NCBI GenBank assembly: GCA_020152595.1
Contig: JAIGNY010003797.1
Span: 107,501-171,500, forward strand
DNA length: 64,000 nucleotides
Direction: 5' to 3'
Source of the DNA: Chiridota heheva
Lineage: Eukaryota > Echinodermata > Holothuroidea > Apodida > Chiridotidae
Shown: positions 11,297 through 23,689 of the stretch, piece after piece
How the letters are laid out: every line of letters begins with the position of its first letter
Position numbering within the stretch: position 1 is the first letter of the stretch
Position numbers and translations under genes: made by a program
Notes under the pieces: generated by a model
Databases searched by the model: none
What the model was told of the DNA's origin: nothing
What the model saw: only the letters and a program-made list of their open reading frames with translations

Positions 11297-11890
11297 GGCC
11301 TATGGTTGATGGGGCGAAATACACTCCAAACTTGCTATCATTCGTAGTTATTATGTACCTTTCTTGCTTTAATTCTTATACATAGTTCTTTGAAGTTATT
11401 TTAGTGCTCGAAAAGACAAAATTAGAAGACCCTTTATGCTGTTTTTCCTAGTCGGACCTCTGAAGTTTCTGTCACTTGTATAGTTTAGGTTGACGTCATG
11501 GTTGTTGTACAGCTAATTGGCTAACATTTCATGTATATCTAAATAGATTCAAGTAACAAGTAAACATTTTTATGGAAACTTAACCTCGTGAATAATCAAC
11601 AAAATTTAGTTCTGCTCTAAAAGTAACTTTTCGCATTGCAAACAGAAGACTCACAAAAAATAGATCAATTTTACCATTTCCAAGTAAGTTTTAAACGGGA
11701 ACTGAAGATTTGTGGATAAAAGTGAAGAATATTCTCAGGAAGCTGTATAAAGTTTAAAAGTTCCACCCAAAATTTGTAGTATTGATCTCTAATGGCGTGC
11801 ATAGAAAAAACCTTAACCTTCGTGAGGCCGCAGATCAGTAAACAAAAGCAATCACACAAAGTCAGCACACAAAAACGGCTTAAATTGAAA
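11297..11890 (-). repeat. Right arm of the large inverted repeat
   Basis: Inverted match of 8325-9288, lacking the MITE found there. Confidence 0.8.
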
Positions 11891-12084
11891 AAAATTATGG
11901 CCAAACAATGGTTAATGGTTCCATAACTAGGCCTACACAACCAATGTCCAATAGTAAATACTGTACTCGTGCACAGAGGGTATGTGACTAATAACTAGGC
12001 CTAGTTAAGAGTTAGACTGAGACTAGCGAGCCACCAGCTCAATACAATCAGTATGCAATATTATGCAACATCACCGAAACAACA

Positions 12085-12120
12085 AACTTTTACTTCCGAT
12101 GGCTGCCATCTTCTCTTCTT
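12085..12120. promoter_or_regulatory. ETS/YY1-like motif cluster
   Basis: ACTTCCG followed by GGCTGCCATCTTC resembles paired ETS and YY1 sites found in housekeeping promoters. It lies about 1 kb upstream of the zinc-finger start codon. Which strand would be transcribed is unclear, because a GTAAGA donor-like site is on the minus strand. Confidence 0.2.
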
Positions 12121-12541
12121 ACCTTGCAAACATGAAAAACTTAGTCCTCCATATTATGTTTGATTTTTCAGTGAGAAGGGAGTTGATTTTGATATCGAAA
12201 ATAAATGCTCCCCAAAAAATCTTGGAACTTATTTAGAGACGTGTTAAATCTCATTGACTTCTGTGTGTGGCGCAAATTTTTTAATGGATATGAACATATA
12301 ACGAAATCGGTAGATTTGGACATCTGCTCTATTTGGGTATGTGGACTTGTACAAGAGTTAGACTAATGTTAGTTATTATTAAAACAAAATAACACATAAA
12401 GTGATGTAGCGTAGACAAGATGTCGTTTTTGTTGTAAAATATATATATATATTTTTTCTCTCCTAAATTAGGCCTAGACCTTTCAAAATAAACACGCAAA
12501 TCAATTATTATATATATTATATAATCCTGTAGCATCTAGTC

Positions 12542-12790
12542 AAAATGATATTTTGGATCTGGCCCTTATTGATTAATGTAGAAATCAAAAATACACATCA
12601 TTTTAACAAAATAAATGGCTCGTTTGTACTTTTGTCAAATAAAAGACAAGTTTTAGTAATTCATTACCAAAATAATTTTTTGGATCTGGCCCTTATTGAA
12701 TAATGTAGATATTAAAAATACGTCATTTCAACAAAATAAATGGCTTATTTGTATTTTGTAAAATAAAAGACAGTTATAGTAATTCATTAC
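12542..12790. repeat. 125-bp tandem duplication
   Basis: Two units share TTTTTGGATCTGGCCCTTATTGA and AATTCATTACC-type blocks. Confidence 0.75.
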
Positions 12791-12806
12791 CACTCTATAT
12801 ACAGTA

Positions 12807-12925
12807 CGGTTCAATCGCCATGTTTACACTGTTCAATCGCCCTGTTTACAGTGCTCAATCATCATGTTTACAGTGTTCAATCGTCATGTTTACAGTGATC
12901 AATTGCCATGTTTACAGTGTTGTTC
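12807..12925. repeat. 22-bp tandem repeat, about 5 copies
   Basis: Units of GTTCAATCGCCATGTTTACA with small changes, ending about 55 bp before the zinc-finger leader exon acceptor. Confidence 0.85.
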
Positions 12926-12979
12926 AAATATGAACCTTTGTCAGTATATTCAATTCAAGTTGTTTCTCTCCTTTTTCAG

Positions 12980-13108
12980 GAAGCTCAGCATCAGAGAAGA
13001 TCTGTCAATAATGTGGCGTAATCCATATCTACACAAGCGATTTTGGTTTTCCAGATACATACCATTGCTGTACAGATATGAGGTGACTCCTTCGGTTAAA
13101 AATCCAAC
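12980..13108 (+). other. 5' UTR exon of the zinc-finger gene
   Basis: A strong acceptor (TCTCCTTTTTCAG, ending 12979) starts an exon that runs into the zinc-finger start codon. At least one upstream noncoding exon is implied; its position is not clear. Confidence 0.6.
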
Positions 13109-13112
13109 ATGA
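13011..13112 (+). other. Upstream ORF overlapping the zinc-finger start codon (ATGA)
   Basis: A 33-codon ORF starts inside the leader exon. Its TGA (13110-13112) overlaps the main ATG (13109-13111) as ATGA. In known cases such overlaps can permit termination-reinitiation and couple or dampen main-ORF translation. Here that is inference; the peptide itself shows no recognisable domain. Confidence 0.45.
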
Positions 13113-15700
13113 AAGGTAAAACATTGAAAGATGATTTTGATGGCAAAAGTGGATCAAACTTCACCCGTGTAATTACACATGTCATTCATGTCAATTTGAA
13201 AAATAAGCTAGTGGAAGGACCTTGTGCCAGACTGTTTGGAAAAGAAGTAAAGAAATGCACAATTTGTAAGGAAGTGACTGGGAGCCATTTCATTGTTGAG
13301 AAACATCAGTTCCTTTTGCCCTCATCAAATCCATACATGTGTGGAATATGTGGGGAAACCTTTGATCAGGGTTTTTTATTGAAGATTCATGTGGAAATAG
13401 AGCATGGCTATGTGGGGAAGGACAGTCAAAGGTCGGTCAATCTTCGTAGAAAAAGATCTCTAAGAAGTGCTAATGTTGAGGAAGATGTGGAGAAAAGTGT
13501 AGATCAGTGTCAAGAAGGTGAATATAGCGATAGACAGAAAGGAAGTAAGCAGGCCAAGACTGGACATACACAATGCTCGGATGATAATGTGTTGCCTGAA
13601 ATGATTCACGAGGATACCTGTAATGGAGAGAAAGTAAATGAGATGGTTGATCAATTTAGGGATGCTGTTGAAGAAAGTTTAGAATATCAGAATGAGAAAG
13701 CAGAAAAGGGTACTGTGAATGTCAACACTGCTAATAAGGATGTTGAAGGTAAGGAGAAAAAGAGCGATGTGGGCGAGGGGCAACGCTTGATCCATGGGGA
13801 AGGTGGGGACCTCATCGTCATAAATGTTATCACGGAGGGTGACAATTTTGTGGAGAATAAAAGAACTTCAACCAAGGAGAAGAAACAAATCCCTGTGAGG
13901 CAGAAGACAGTTCAGTGCAATTTTTGCAGTGAGATGTTTGTAAGTGTTCAGAGCATGAGCAAGCATTGTAAGAAACAGCATCCTGAGCTCTATTTTACTT
14001 GTGTTTTGTGTGAAACAACGTTCAAGACTCGAAAAGAATTAAAGACACATGAAAAAATTCACTTTTCAAAATTTAAAACGACAGACATCACTAAACGTGA
14101 AAAGAAAACTGAACCACCTGTGTGTGGCGTTTGCAATACGACTTTCAAAACAGCCAGTGGTTTACAAATACACACACAAAATCTGCATCCCGACACACTT
14201 ACAAGAAGCAAAACATTATGCTGTGAGAAATGTGGAAATATGTTTTGGACTCGGAGTGCACTTTCTGAACATTATAAGATCCACTCTGATGTTAAACCTT
14301 TTCGGTGTGAATGCTGCCTTAAAGATTTCAGAAGAAAATCAGATTTGACTTCTCATGCTCTGGTTCATACTGGAGTAAAGCCGTTTGTTTGCCCCCATTG
14401 TCAGAAAGCATTTCGTCAACGAGCCCAGCTTCTCTCACACTTGAGAACTCACACAGGGGAGAAACCGTATCAGTGTGAATTCTGTCCTAAAGCGTTTGCG
14501 AAAAGGGATCAATACAATCGACATAGACGTGTTCATACAAACGAAAAGCCTTACAAGTGTAAAGAATGTGGTAGGTCTTTTAAGAGTACAGTCAATTTAA
14601 AGGCACATGTGAGGGTACATACAGGTGAAAAACCCTTTGTGTGCCGACATTGTTCCAGAGGGTTTGCGCAATTTGCAAATTTGGTACACCATGAGAGGTC
14701 ACACACAGGGGAGAAACCATATAAATGTAAGGTGTGTGGGAAGGGCTTCGGAAGGAGCAATAATTTGGGGGTACACATGAAAGTTCACTCTAAGAAACCA
14801 AAGAAGACTAAAGACATTAGTGAGGAGAGCAAAGTGAAACTGCCAAAGACAAGTCAGAAAGACAAGAAATTTTCAAAGCTCTCAGATATATCCCAAAAAC
14901 TAGATATGAGACAAAATGCCATTTTTGTTGACCCCCAGCTTTCAAAGTTACCTTCCAGTGTGTTCCTTCCTGTGGGGACAAACAATCATGTAACTGTGTC
15001 TACAAGTGGGAATCAGCAGAATACTGGCATTTTAACAATGGGTACTTTCACTGGGAATGTTATCAACCCAGATCAAATTTGTGGTGGAAATTTCAATAGC
15101 CATTTATTGCAAACGGGTACCAATCCAGGCACAGATTCAAGACAGCTGACATCTGGGCTCGAATCTGGTGGGATGTTCACTGGTACCATGCAACTACCAT
15201 CACAGAATACTAATGACAATGATCAAAATATGAGGATGGTAGGCACCATATCTGCGCCATCTGCCAATGAGATTATAGCAACAGCTTTTCAAGCTTCCTT
15301 GATGTCAAATCCTGAATCGATAAGTTTAAATGGTAATAATTTTACACTGACACCAGTATCATGCTCTGACTCAAATACCTTGTTCTTACAAGGATCACTG
15401 GGTACTAATTCCTTGTTGCCACCAGATACTCGGACTACCACAGGTTTACCCTCTGTTTCAGAAACCACTACCATGTTGTCTACAGGGGATACCCAAACGA
15501 ACATGATACAACATAATCTGCAAGGAAACAGTCTAATGTCTCACCTGATGCCTTCTTCCCTGATGTCATCAAACTTGCCGACTCAAGTACAATTTAACTC
15601 TTCCAGCGATGCTACTTGTGAATCTATAGCTGTAGTGTTATCATCCCTAAGTAATTACCAACCACAGCCACCTAACACATTACAAATGTTTAATAACTGA
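13109..15700 (+). CDS. C2H2 zinc-finger protein, 11 fingers, probable transcription factor
   Basis: Encodes 863 residues with C2H2 fingers at about 78-99, 270-291, 298-318, 339-360, 372-392, 400-420, 428-448, 456-476, 484-504, 512-532 and 540-560. Fingers 5-11 are in tandem with TGEKP-type linkers, the arrangement of DNA-binding KLF/ZNF-type regulators. The stretch 100-265 is acidic and charged with no fingers. The tail after about 600 is rich in Ser, Thr, Asn, Gln and Met and may be an activation or scaffold region (inference). A CxxC at 50-53 with nearby His may be a degenerate extra finger. The ATG is preceded in frame by TAA four codons upstream, so it is the first usable start. No introns interrupt the coding part. 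I do not recognise a specific orthologue; the target genes are unknown. Confidence 0.9.
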   Translation: MKGKTLKDDFDGKSGSNFTRVITHVIHVNLKNKLVEGPCARLFGKEVKKCTICKEVTGSHFIVEKHQFLLPSSNPYMCGICGETFDQGFLLKIHVEIEHGYVGKDSQRSVNLRRKRSLRSANVEEDVEKSVDQCQEGEYSDRQKGSKQAKTGHTQCSDDNVLPEMIHEDTCNGEKVNEMVDQFRDAVEESLEYQNEKAEKGTVNVNTANKDVEGKEKKSDVGEGQRLIHGEGGDLIVINVITEGDNFVENKRTSTKEKKQIPVRQKTVQCNFCSEMFVSVQSMSKHCKKQHPELYFTCVLCETTFKTRKELKTHEKIHFSKFKTTDITKREKKTEPPVCGVCNTTFKTASGLQIHTQNLHPDTLTRSKTLCCEKCGNMFWTRSALSEHYKIHSDVKPFRCECCLKDFRRKSDLTSHALVHTGVKPFVCPHCQKAFRQRAQLLSHLRTHTGEKPYQCEFCPKAFAKRDQYNRHRRVHTNEKPYKCKECGRSFKSTVNLKAHVRVHTGEKPFVCRHCSRGFAQFANLVHHERSHTGEKPYKCKVCGKGFGRSNNLGVHMKVHSKKPKKTKDISEESKVKLPKTSQKDKKFSKLSDISQKLDMRQNAIFVDPQLSKLPSSVFLPVGTNNHVTVSTSGNQQNTGILTMGTFTGNVINPDQICGGNFNSHLLQTGTNPGTDSRQLTSGLESGGMFTGTMQLPSQNTNDNDQNMRMVGTISAPSANEIIATAFQASLMSNPESISLNGNNFTLTPVSCSDSNTLFLQGSLGTNSLLPPDTRTTTGLPSVSETTTMLSTGDTQTNMIQHNLQGNSLMSHLMPSSLMSSNLPTQVQFNSSSDATCESIAVVLSSLSNYQPQPPNTLQMFNN

Positions 15701-16180
15701 GTTTCAGCGCATCAGAAAAACCTCTGTTATGCATGGGCATCTGAGGATTGTTCACAAAGTTGCTGCTCTTCCTGGTAAGTCATTGATGGACAATCCAGCG
15801 GGTAACAGAAATATAAACATAAGATATTAGTCACCAAATGTTTTGCTACTGCATAAGAGAAATTTGAAACTTTGAATATTTTGGAATTCACAGGTCTAAC
15901 TACACCATAATTTGTTCAAGTCTTTGCAACAAACAGTAATATGGGTAATGCTATGAATCTATAAAATCCCTAAGTAATTACCAACCACAGCCACCTAACA
16001 CATTACAAATGTTTAATATAAACATAAAATATTAGTCAAATTAAATAATGTGCAAAAACTCTCACTGTGGCTACATAACCGCCCTCAAATGGACTAAGCT
16101 CAATTACTCATTTTTAGAAGCATTGTATACCTTGACAATTATCACCATATATGTCATGCCACAATGGTGTATGCAATAAA
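15701..16180 (+). other. Zinc-finger gene 3' UTR with AATAAA at 16175
   Basis: AATAAA at 16175-16180 is a plausible polyadenylation signal about 475 nt after the stop. Within it, 15965-16040 repeats the last coding bases and part of the early 3' UTR. Confidence 0.45.
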
Positions 16181-17540
16181 GAATGACATATATTCAAATT
16201 TGAACCTCAGACTAACCCCACCAACTGCTTCCAACAAACATAACTTGGAGATGGGTCTTCTTTAAAATTTGGCACCAACCCTTACTTCAACTTGCCTAAC
16301 ATAACCCTCTTTATCAGGACAAGTAAAAACTACCCATTGGCCACTCATCAGCTATAAGCAAGAGTGCTTATAGCTATATATTGCAAGAGTGGTAAGCATT
16401 CTTTCACCCATTTTTTCCAGATCTGTCTCCTTCTTATGTAGCTGTTTTCTGTACAAAAATCCCAAGAGGCAGACTTGCATTGCTTCTAAGCAACAGCACA
16501 TGATTAGACATCAATGGTGCATTGTCCGTTGGGTCCACACTTAGCTGAGTAAAGGGTCTTGCATTAGGAATGGCCTCCACCTCCGTCATAAATATAACAA
16601 ACACCCTCTGTCACTGTCTGTTGACTCAGAATATCTGCTTTGACAGAGGGAAACATTATTTTACAGACCCAACCCATATGGCTAGCACTTGGTAGATAAA
16701 ACTCCTATTTTATTCCCTTATGTACAATAAAGCATTCAACCTTTTAAGTGTTAAGTTTAGATAGACTTTCATTAAGTTCCTTTGTCCACACTTAAGTGAG
16801 AACCATTGTCCAACGAGTGAGAAACCTCTTAGTAAACTGCTCTGCTTGTCAAGCATGTGAAGATACAGTCATATCTTTTTGTCACACTACGGCCCCGCTT
16901 GCTTCTCTAAAAATGGATGGACGTAAAGGGGAATTTCCTGGTGTCACTCTTTCTTCAGGTAGGTCAGCTATAGTTGTTGACAATGCACAAAATTCTGTCT
17001 CTTGCACTTAAGAAGTAGTTACCAATTATCTTGCAAGCAGCTGCACCTCCCTTGATGATCCACTATTTTTCTCTTAAGAGTAGTCCCATGTCATCCCCTC
17101 TCCTGAATGACCTACTATCTGGTGGTAATGCAGGATTAACTAGAATTATAGCACTCTGCAGATTGCATACCTTCACCCCTGTTCATTCCCCACTGGAATT
17201 CATTCTACCTCAGAAACCCTCGACCCACCAAGTTATAACACCAAACAATTTTTTCTCACTGTTGATCCTTATTGCCATTTACATTCTTGTGATCATTGTT
17301 TTCAGTGTAATTTAGGCTAAGCGTTCATTGTTTGAGCTCTATGCAGGGTAGATTCACATTCCATCATTTTCATTTATGGCAGAAACCAATTGTTTTGATT
17401 TCATTGATACCAGAGACCACTTAACTTGATTTTCATTGTATGGCTGTTCTTTTATGGCATGAGCTCATTGTTCAGCACATTCCTTTGGAAAGTTTCAACT
17501 AAGTGTTGATAAATCTTGCCCTAAAATATCCCCACCCATC
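16180..17540. other. No gene confidently recognised
   Basis: Broken frames around 16420-17320 (for example a stretch with VQRVRNLLVNCSACQ) might be an old retroelement, but I cannot assign a family. Confidence 0.3.
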
Positions 17541-17547
17541 CGCTAAG

Positions 17548-17960
17548 TCCCAAATTTTAACCACTTCTTTCTTAAGCAGGAACAAAACCACACACCAAAT
17601 TTGATTCAAATCCAGTCATCAGTTCTTGAGATATCTTGATAGACAAATTGTCCCTATCCCCTATTTGCACTCTTCCTCTATTCCAATATGTCTCAAATTT
17701 GGAAAACTTCTTCCTTAAGAAGTAACAAAACCACACAGCAAATCTAATCTAAATCCAATCAACAGTGCTTGAGATATCTTGATGACAAACGGAGAAATAG
17801 AGGCAAAAACATGTCCCTACCTATCCATTTGTACCCTTCTGTATTCCAATATGTCTCAAATTTTAATCACTTCGTCCTATAGGCAGGAACAAAACCACAC
17901 CAAATTGAATCAAAATCCAATCATCAGTTGTTGAGATATCTTGATGACAAACGGGTGAAA
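17548..17960. repeat. Three-copy repeat of about 150 bp
   Basis: Units near 17548, 17688 and 17851 share AACAAAACCACAC, ATCAGTTCTTGAGATATCTTGAT and CCAATATGTCTCAAATTT. Confidence 0.7.
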
Positions 17961-18394
17961 ATATAACTTTTGTCCAACTTTGGAGGCAATAACTGTTAAA
18001 TGGCAAGATAAGCCTGGGTGCTTCTCTTTATCTGAGATAGGAGTCTCATCTAATCTTCCACCCTCTCAATAATTCTTCAGTTAGGATTGGTTATAGTTTT
18101 TGGAAAAGACTGGAGCCACGGTGTATTTCTTTCTGCTTTGACTCATCGATAAACACTTGAGAATGCTTGCCTCTAAACATAACAATCTACCGCCCTTTTT
18201 GCTTCAACAATTTCCTGAAGTGTCAATTCCTGCCTTTTCCCGCAGTAAGTATGCCCCTTTCTTGGGTTCTTCGGTTGGCTGGCTTCTCTCCTTCATCACG
18301 TAGTTGTGAAGAGCACTCTGACACATCAAAGACCCAACAACGTAATTCTAGCTTTATGCATTATTCTATTCTCATCTATACCAGCGGTTCACTG

Positions 18395-18966
18395 AAAAGA
18401 GAACAAATCATAAGCATACATGTTTTAATGCATTAAACAGATAATGTTTTTATACATTAATGCATTAAACAGATGCATATTAATGTTTTTATACTTAATG
18501 CATTAAACAGATGCATGTTTTCATACATTACTGCATGGGTTCTTAATTAATTTATCCAAGGGCCATCATTTTACAACAGCCTCAGGCTGTGGGCCAGTCA
18601 CATGACAAAACCAGTGTCACGTGACAATTAAAACACGTCAAAACAATCTTTAAATACAAACAAGCTGAGAGTGTGCACCATAAGAAGGATGTATGCCAGA
18701 TGTCGGCAGCTGTCTTATCAGCCTAGCATTCCTTTGACAAACCGCGAGTCTGCCCATTTTATACTAGAACTAAAGATAACATTTTGCTTGATAATGAAAA
18801 ACCCAAAATAAACAAGTATTTTGGGATTTTTACTGATCTCATTCAAATCTTTTTACCTGCTACAAGTATTGTTCGCGGGCCAGATTGGATTGTCTGGCAG
18901 GCCAGATTTAGCCTGCGGGCCGCCTATTAAGAATCACCACATTAATGCATTAAACAGATTAATCTC
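18395..18966. repeat. TTAATGCATTAAACAGAT repeats, split by a hAT-like element
   Basis: At least three units before 18533 and one after 18940. The hAT-like element at 18534-18939 lies inside the array. Confidence 0.75.
18534..18939 (+). mobile_element. hAT-like nonautonomous element (copy 1)
   Basis: 406 bp closely related to 43910-44330. Flanked by CATTACTG and CATTAATG, an 8-bp target duplication with one change, which fits hAT transposition. No transposase frame. Confidence 0.75.
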
Positions 18967-20034
18967 TTCAATGATAAACCTTTATAAACACATATCAAAG
19001 AAATGACATTAAAGAAATGGTGATATTGTTCAAGCCAGATAACATTCTTGCATGTCGTCCCTATAGAAATAAATCCAGCTGAACCTATGTCCAAATTCTC
19101 TTTTTAAATGTTGCCTTCACTTCAATGGATGACATGCTGGACACAAGGACAATGAAAGTCATCATATGAACAATTAATCCATTCATCTTATGATTGCTAT
19201 AAATAATTTTTATCAGACATTTTGAATACCTCTAGTTTATTATATATATCATATTTATGGACTATATTTTTGATGGTTTTGAACTTGTTCGAAGACTCTT
19301 AGTTGTCAGAACCGACTGGAATTTAAAAAACTTCGCAAAACTTGAACTCCTTCTTTCTTTGATCGTGTTTTGCAATAACAAAGTAGTCTACGATACCTTT
19401 TTTCAATTTTTATCTTTGTGAAGAGTTATCTTCAGTGCTTGATGTATATTTTTTGTTTAAAAAAAAAAAGAATAAACCCATTTAAAGTGTGAGGAAATTT
19501 TTTGAAAATGCACAAAATGTGAGATATATTTATGGAGATTTTTTCTATGTGTTATTACTTACTCTCAGACGTATGGTAAGTTATCATTGTTTACTGGTCA
19601 AAATTTTAACAAATCATATACTTTGTAATGTGTACACGAACAACATAGACAGATAGAATGTAACATTTTATTGTATTTGGAATTGCAAAAGAGATGTTTG
19701 ATGATATTTTTATATTAGAATAGTATCAATTATGACCTGCAAGGTATGACATCAAAAATGCCAAGAAGTCCTTAAAATGGACTAAAACTAAGAAATAAAC
19801 ATTGTGGTGTATATGGTATTTTTACACAAACATCGCAGCGAGCAAACTTTGTTTTAGAGAAATTGTTATCGAGGAATGTTGTGCATTAATCTACCAACAA
19901 TATACCCACACATATCAAAGAGGCTCAAACTGTAACTTACTGTAAATCATTGTTAACATCACATCTTTTCTCACTTTATAAGTTGTTTCCCTATTTTCCC
20001 CCGCTTTATTTTATTTGTTTGTTTTTTTCAGCGC
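18967..20034. other. No gene recognised
   Basis: AT-rich sequence with no coding or repeat assignment. Confidence 0.45.
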
Positions 20035-20095
20035 AATGAAACTTTGGTGTGTGTTGCGCTTTATAGAACTGTTTATTATTATTATCATTATTAAA
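20035..20095 (+). mobile_element. LINE/SINE 3' tail (TTATTATTATT)
   Basis: GCGCTTTATAGAACTG followed by TTATTATTATT is the typical terminus of L2/CR1-type elements; only the tail remains. Confidence 0.5.
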
Positions 20096-20099
20096 ATAT

Positions 20100-21170
20100 T
20101 GCCAAAATGATCTGTATTTATCTTAAAACTGCACAAACTAAGAAGATCTGAGGAAGATTTTGATGTGTTATGGTGGATTTTTCAGGAAAAAGCCTCTGTG
20201 GTGAAATGATAGGAAAATTTCCAATATGTTTTCATACATACATGGGTAAATGTAAATACACTGTATGAGCCATTGTGAATCGAATACTACAAGTGTGTGT
20301 GTGTGATAATGGGTGGACCATTATGATGAGTATATGATGAGACATTCTGAGGTGCACTGTACCTGAGAATCACAAACGTGAAGTGGGAAGCTATTAGTCC
20401 CAGTGGTGTCTGGCATTCCCAACCAATTACTGATTGTCCTGCCATGATTTGAGTCAATGTTTTGACCAGAAACTTTAAATTATATTGTTTAATTGTTATA
20501 ATCTTTATGTTAACACAAAAATGTTAAATGACTACTATGAATGGAACCCTTTTCCAGTGCTTTCAGTACTTTTGAGTTATTTAAAGAAAATATTAGGTTT
20601 TAAACAATCTTAGAAATTTGTTGTGAATCTTATTTTGGGATACTTATCAGATGGTGTAGCTAGCCTCTTAAAAGTGAGGGTCGAACCTGTGATTTTCGAT
20701 GTCAAGTGTCCAAAAAGTGGTGGGGTTATGAAGGAAATATAAAAAGGTAATTGTGGGTAAAACGTGTGTGTGGTTATGCCACTGTGGCTGACAACTTCTT
20801 ATCTGGTTTTTGAAACCAAGAGTTGTACCTTTGTAGAAGAAGAAATTAACAGAAGTAAATAAGTCTTTATCTTGATGTGGAACAATCTATAGTTTCTTCA
20901 AGAAGGGGATTGAAAAATACATGTTTCTTCAGAAAATGTCTAGGGATATCTAACAGTTTTAACTTGGTTCAAGTGGTTTAAATTGTTTCTAACAGGTCTA
21001 AACTGGGAAAGGTTGAGTGAGTTGGAATCTCTTATTTAAAAAGGTAAGAGTGAAATATTTAGTATCTTTATGTAAGTAATTGTATGGTTTGGCAGGTGGT
21101 GTTAAAAAGTGTGGTGTTAACATTTTTATTTAGGATTGATATGGAATTATATGTTTGTGTGCTATAGTTT
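20100..21170. other. No gene recognised
   Basis: No coding frame or named repeat found. Confidence 0.45.
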
Positions 21171-21174
21171 ATGT

Positions 21175-21525
21175 GTGTCGAGAGCTTGCAACTCTCTATC
21201 TTGCACAGTAATCCTCTGTTGGGTTAGTGTGTGTGTGTGTGACTCCATCTTGCACAGTAATCCTCTGGTGGGTTAGTGTGTGTGACTCCATCTTGCACAG
21301 TAATCCTCTGGTGGGTTAGTGTGTGTGACTCCACATTGCACAGTAATCCTCTGGTGGGCTAGTGTGTGTGTGTGTGACTCCATCTTGCACAGTAATCCTT
21401 TGGTGGGTTAGTGTGTGTGTGTGTGTGACTCCATCTTGCACAGTAATCCTCTGGTGGGTTAGTGTGTGTGTGTGACCCCATCCTGCACAGTAATCCTTGG
21501 GTGGGTTAGTGTGTGTGTGTGTGAT
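21175..21525. repeat. Minisatellite of about 43-53 bp with variable GT tract, 7 units
   Basis: Each unit has CTTGCACAGTAATCCTCTGG, GGGTTAGT and a (GT)n run of variable length. Confidence 0.9.
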
Positions 21526-21529
21526 GAAT

Positions 21530-22760
21530 TTCTTGGTGTTTTATGATTTCTCAGCAATTGGCTGTTTGTATTTTACATAGTCCACCCAACTTCAATGAAG
21601 TACTTATAAATTGTTAACTGATTACAATGTGAAAAGAATTTGTATGTATTCAATGAGTATCAATAATAAAATGTTTTGAAGAGAATCCTATCTGCACAGT
21701 GTATTTTCTCTGTTGTAAATAACTGTCTAATCAGAAATGGAAAAAATACTCTTCAATTGATTTCTCCATTAATCACTAGCCTTTAATGTAATTGCTGCAA
21801 TATTGGGGCATGAAAAAAAGACTTATGCCTTCTTCACCAGTGTGATACAATCATGCTGGGGCCACAACATGTGGAGAAGGGTGGCTGCATTTTAGAAAGT
21901 TGGGTTGGGCATGTTGAACAAGTAGAATGTGAAGATAATTATTCCAAAGGTGTCATCAGTAATGATTGCAGAGGACAGGTGGCTAAATCTGTGATTTGGG
22001 AACTTTTACTGCAGGTTCGAACAAATTTGGTTGAATTTTTATCATAAATTTGTTGATAGTTGTCAGTATATTATTTTGTTTAAAGCTAGAGGCAAAAGCC
22101 CATACAACCTTTCTCTCTCTCTCTGTAAAGGATGTTCCTTGTAAGTCTTCATCAAGATGTATGAAACAATTAAGGGCATTGGAAGAGGAATATTGTGAGA
22201 GCTACTGTTGAAACTGATCATAAACAAACCAATAAAGGCATAAGAAGTTAATGATGGAGGGTGGGGAAGGGTGGTGGGGAAAGCTGTCCCCTGAAAGGAT
22301 TTCACTTGCATACTTTCTGCCCAGTTGGGAGGTAATGTTGGGAAGTTATTAACCTAAAATTGGTACAATTATTAAAAATGGTGGTGAAATTTGGCAAAAC
22401 TTTCCCAAAAATCGAAGAAAATTTTTCAAAAATTAAAGAAAGCTTCCTGAAATTGAAGGAATTTCCTGAGCATTGAAGAAGAGTTTCATTTGAAAAGTTT
22501 TTTTTTTAATCCATCCTCATTCCAACAACATACCCAGTAGCCTATGCCTAATTGTGAAGCTACTACTCAGACCCTGATCATAATATGTACAGGTCAACAA
22601 TTTTCTGCAGGAAAACTTATTTTGCTTGAATAAAAGTTTCTTTGACTGATTTCTACCATGAACTTTTAATTTGGAAAATTTCATAAAATCAAGTAATGCT
22701 GACCTTTCTTTGTGTTGTTTATTTCTATGCTATACACAATAGTTTATAGTGCACAGGTTT
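21530..22760. other. No gene recognised
   Basis: Includes a short GAAGAAAATTTTTC-type dispersed repeat at about 22380-22490. No supported coding region. Confidence 0.45.
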
Positions 22761-22765
22761 GAGCA

Positions 22766-23685
22766 TAGTAGGTAATAATAATAATAATAAAGTACTTATA
22801 CAGCGCCATTACTAAAAAGATATTGTATCGCGCTTTCCAATCAAGATGTAGAATAATAAAACACACTGAGAAACTGCCAAAAGAACCAAAGAAGAATAAA
22901 ATTTTAAAAAAATAATTAAAGGCCAGCTTGAAAAGGTGAGTTTTTAGGTTACGTTTGAATGAGATAAATGATGAATTAGACTTTACTGAATCAGGCAGGT
23001 CATTCCATAGTTTGGGACCGATGGAACAAAATGCACGAGAACCGAACGAAGTACGAGTACGGGGTAGAGAAAGAGGAGGATTACATGAGCTGCGTGTATT
23101 ATATGTGGATTTACGGAACTGAAATAGCTGTTTGAGGTAGGCTGGTGCCTGATTATGAATACATTTAAAAACAAGACACAGAACTTTAAATTGGATACGT
23201 TTAACAATAGGAAGCCAATGCAGTTCTTTAAGGCAGCTTGAAGCACTATCGAATTTGCGTTTTTGCAAAACAACTTTAGCTGCCTGGTTCTGAATTGATT
23301 GCATTGGTAATACACTAGAAGTGGGCAGCCCAGCAAACACAGCATTGCAATAGTCGAGGTGTGAAATGACTAAGCTTTGAACCAGTAGCCTACAACTTTC
23401 AGTGGTCAAGTGTTTCCTGATTCGACGAATCATATTTAAGTTGTGACTGGCTACAAGGCACTTTTCCTTGATATGTAGTTGCATATTCAAGTTAGTATCA
23501 AGTGAAACACCTAGTAATTTAATGCAGCTGGATGGTTTTATAGAATCAGTACCGACTTGAATCGAGTCTGTCGTAATTCTACGCCTGTAATAAAGTGAAC
23601 TAAAGAAAATGGCCTCAGTTTTTTTGTCATTCATTTTGAGCTTATTCAGCTGCATCCAGTGTTTTAGTTTGGATAAGACTTGTTG
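22766..23685 (-). mobile_element. LINE 3' end with long ORF2 C-terminus
   Basis: Open frame on the minus strand with KLKHWMQLNKLKMNDKKTEA, LDYCNAVFAGLP, a KELHWLPIVKRIQFK block and WNDLPDSVK, the region downstream of the reverse transcriptase catalytic core in CR1/L2/Rex-like elements. It ends GGCGCTGTATAAGTAC plus TTATTATTATT. About 300 codons are uninterrupted, so the copy is younger than others here. The catalytic YADD part is missing: a 5'-truncated copy. Confidence 0.88.
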
Positions 23686-23689
23686 CATA

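Noticed and set aside
12864-13112. 82-codon protein upstream of the zinc-finger gene
   Set aside because: Crosses a strong splice acceptor at 12979; only the part from 13011 would be in the mRNA, as a uORF.
16796-17315. Possible retroelement integrase or recombinase
   Set aside because: Only a short Cys-containing phrase; no catalytic motifs and many stops.
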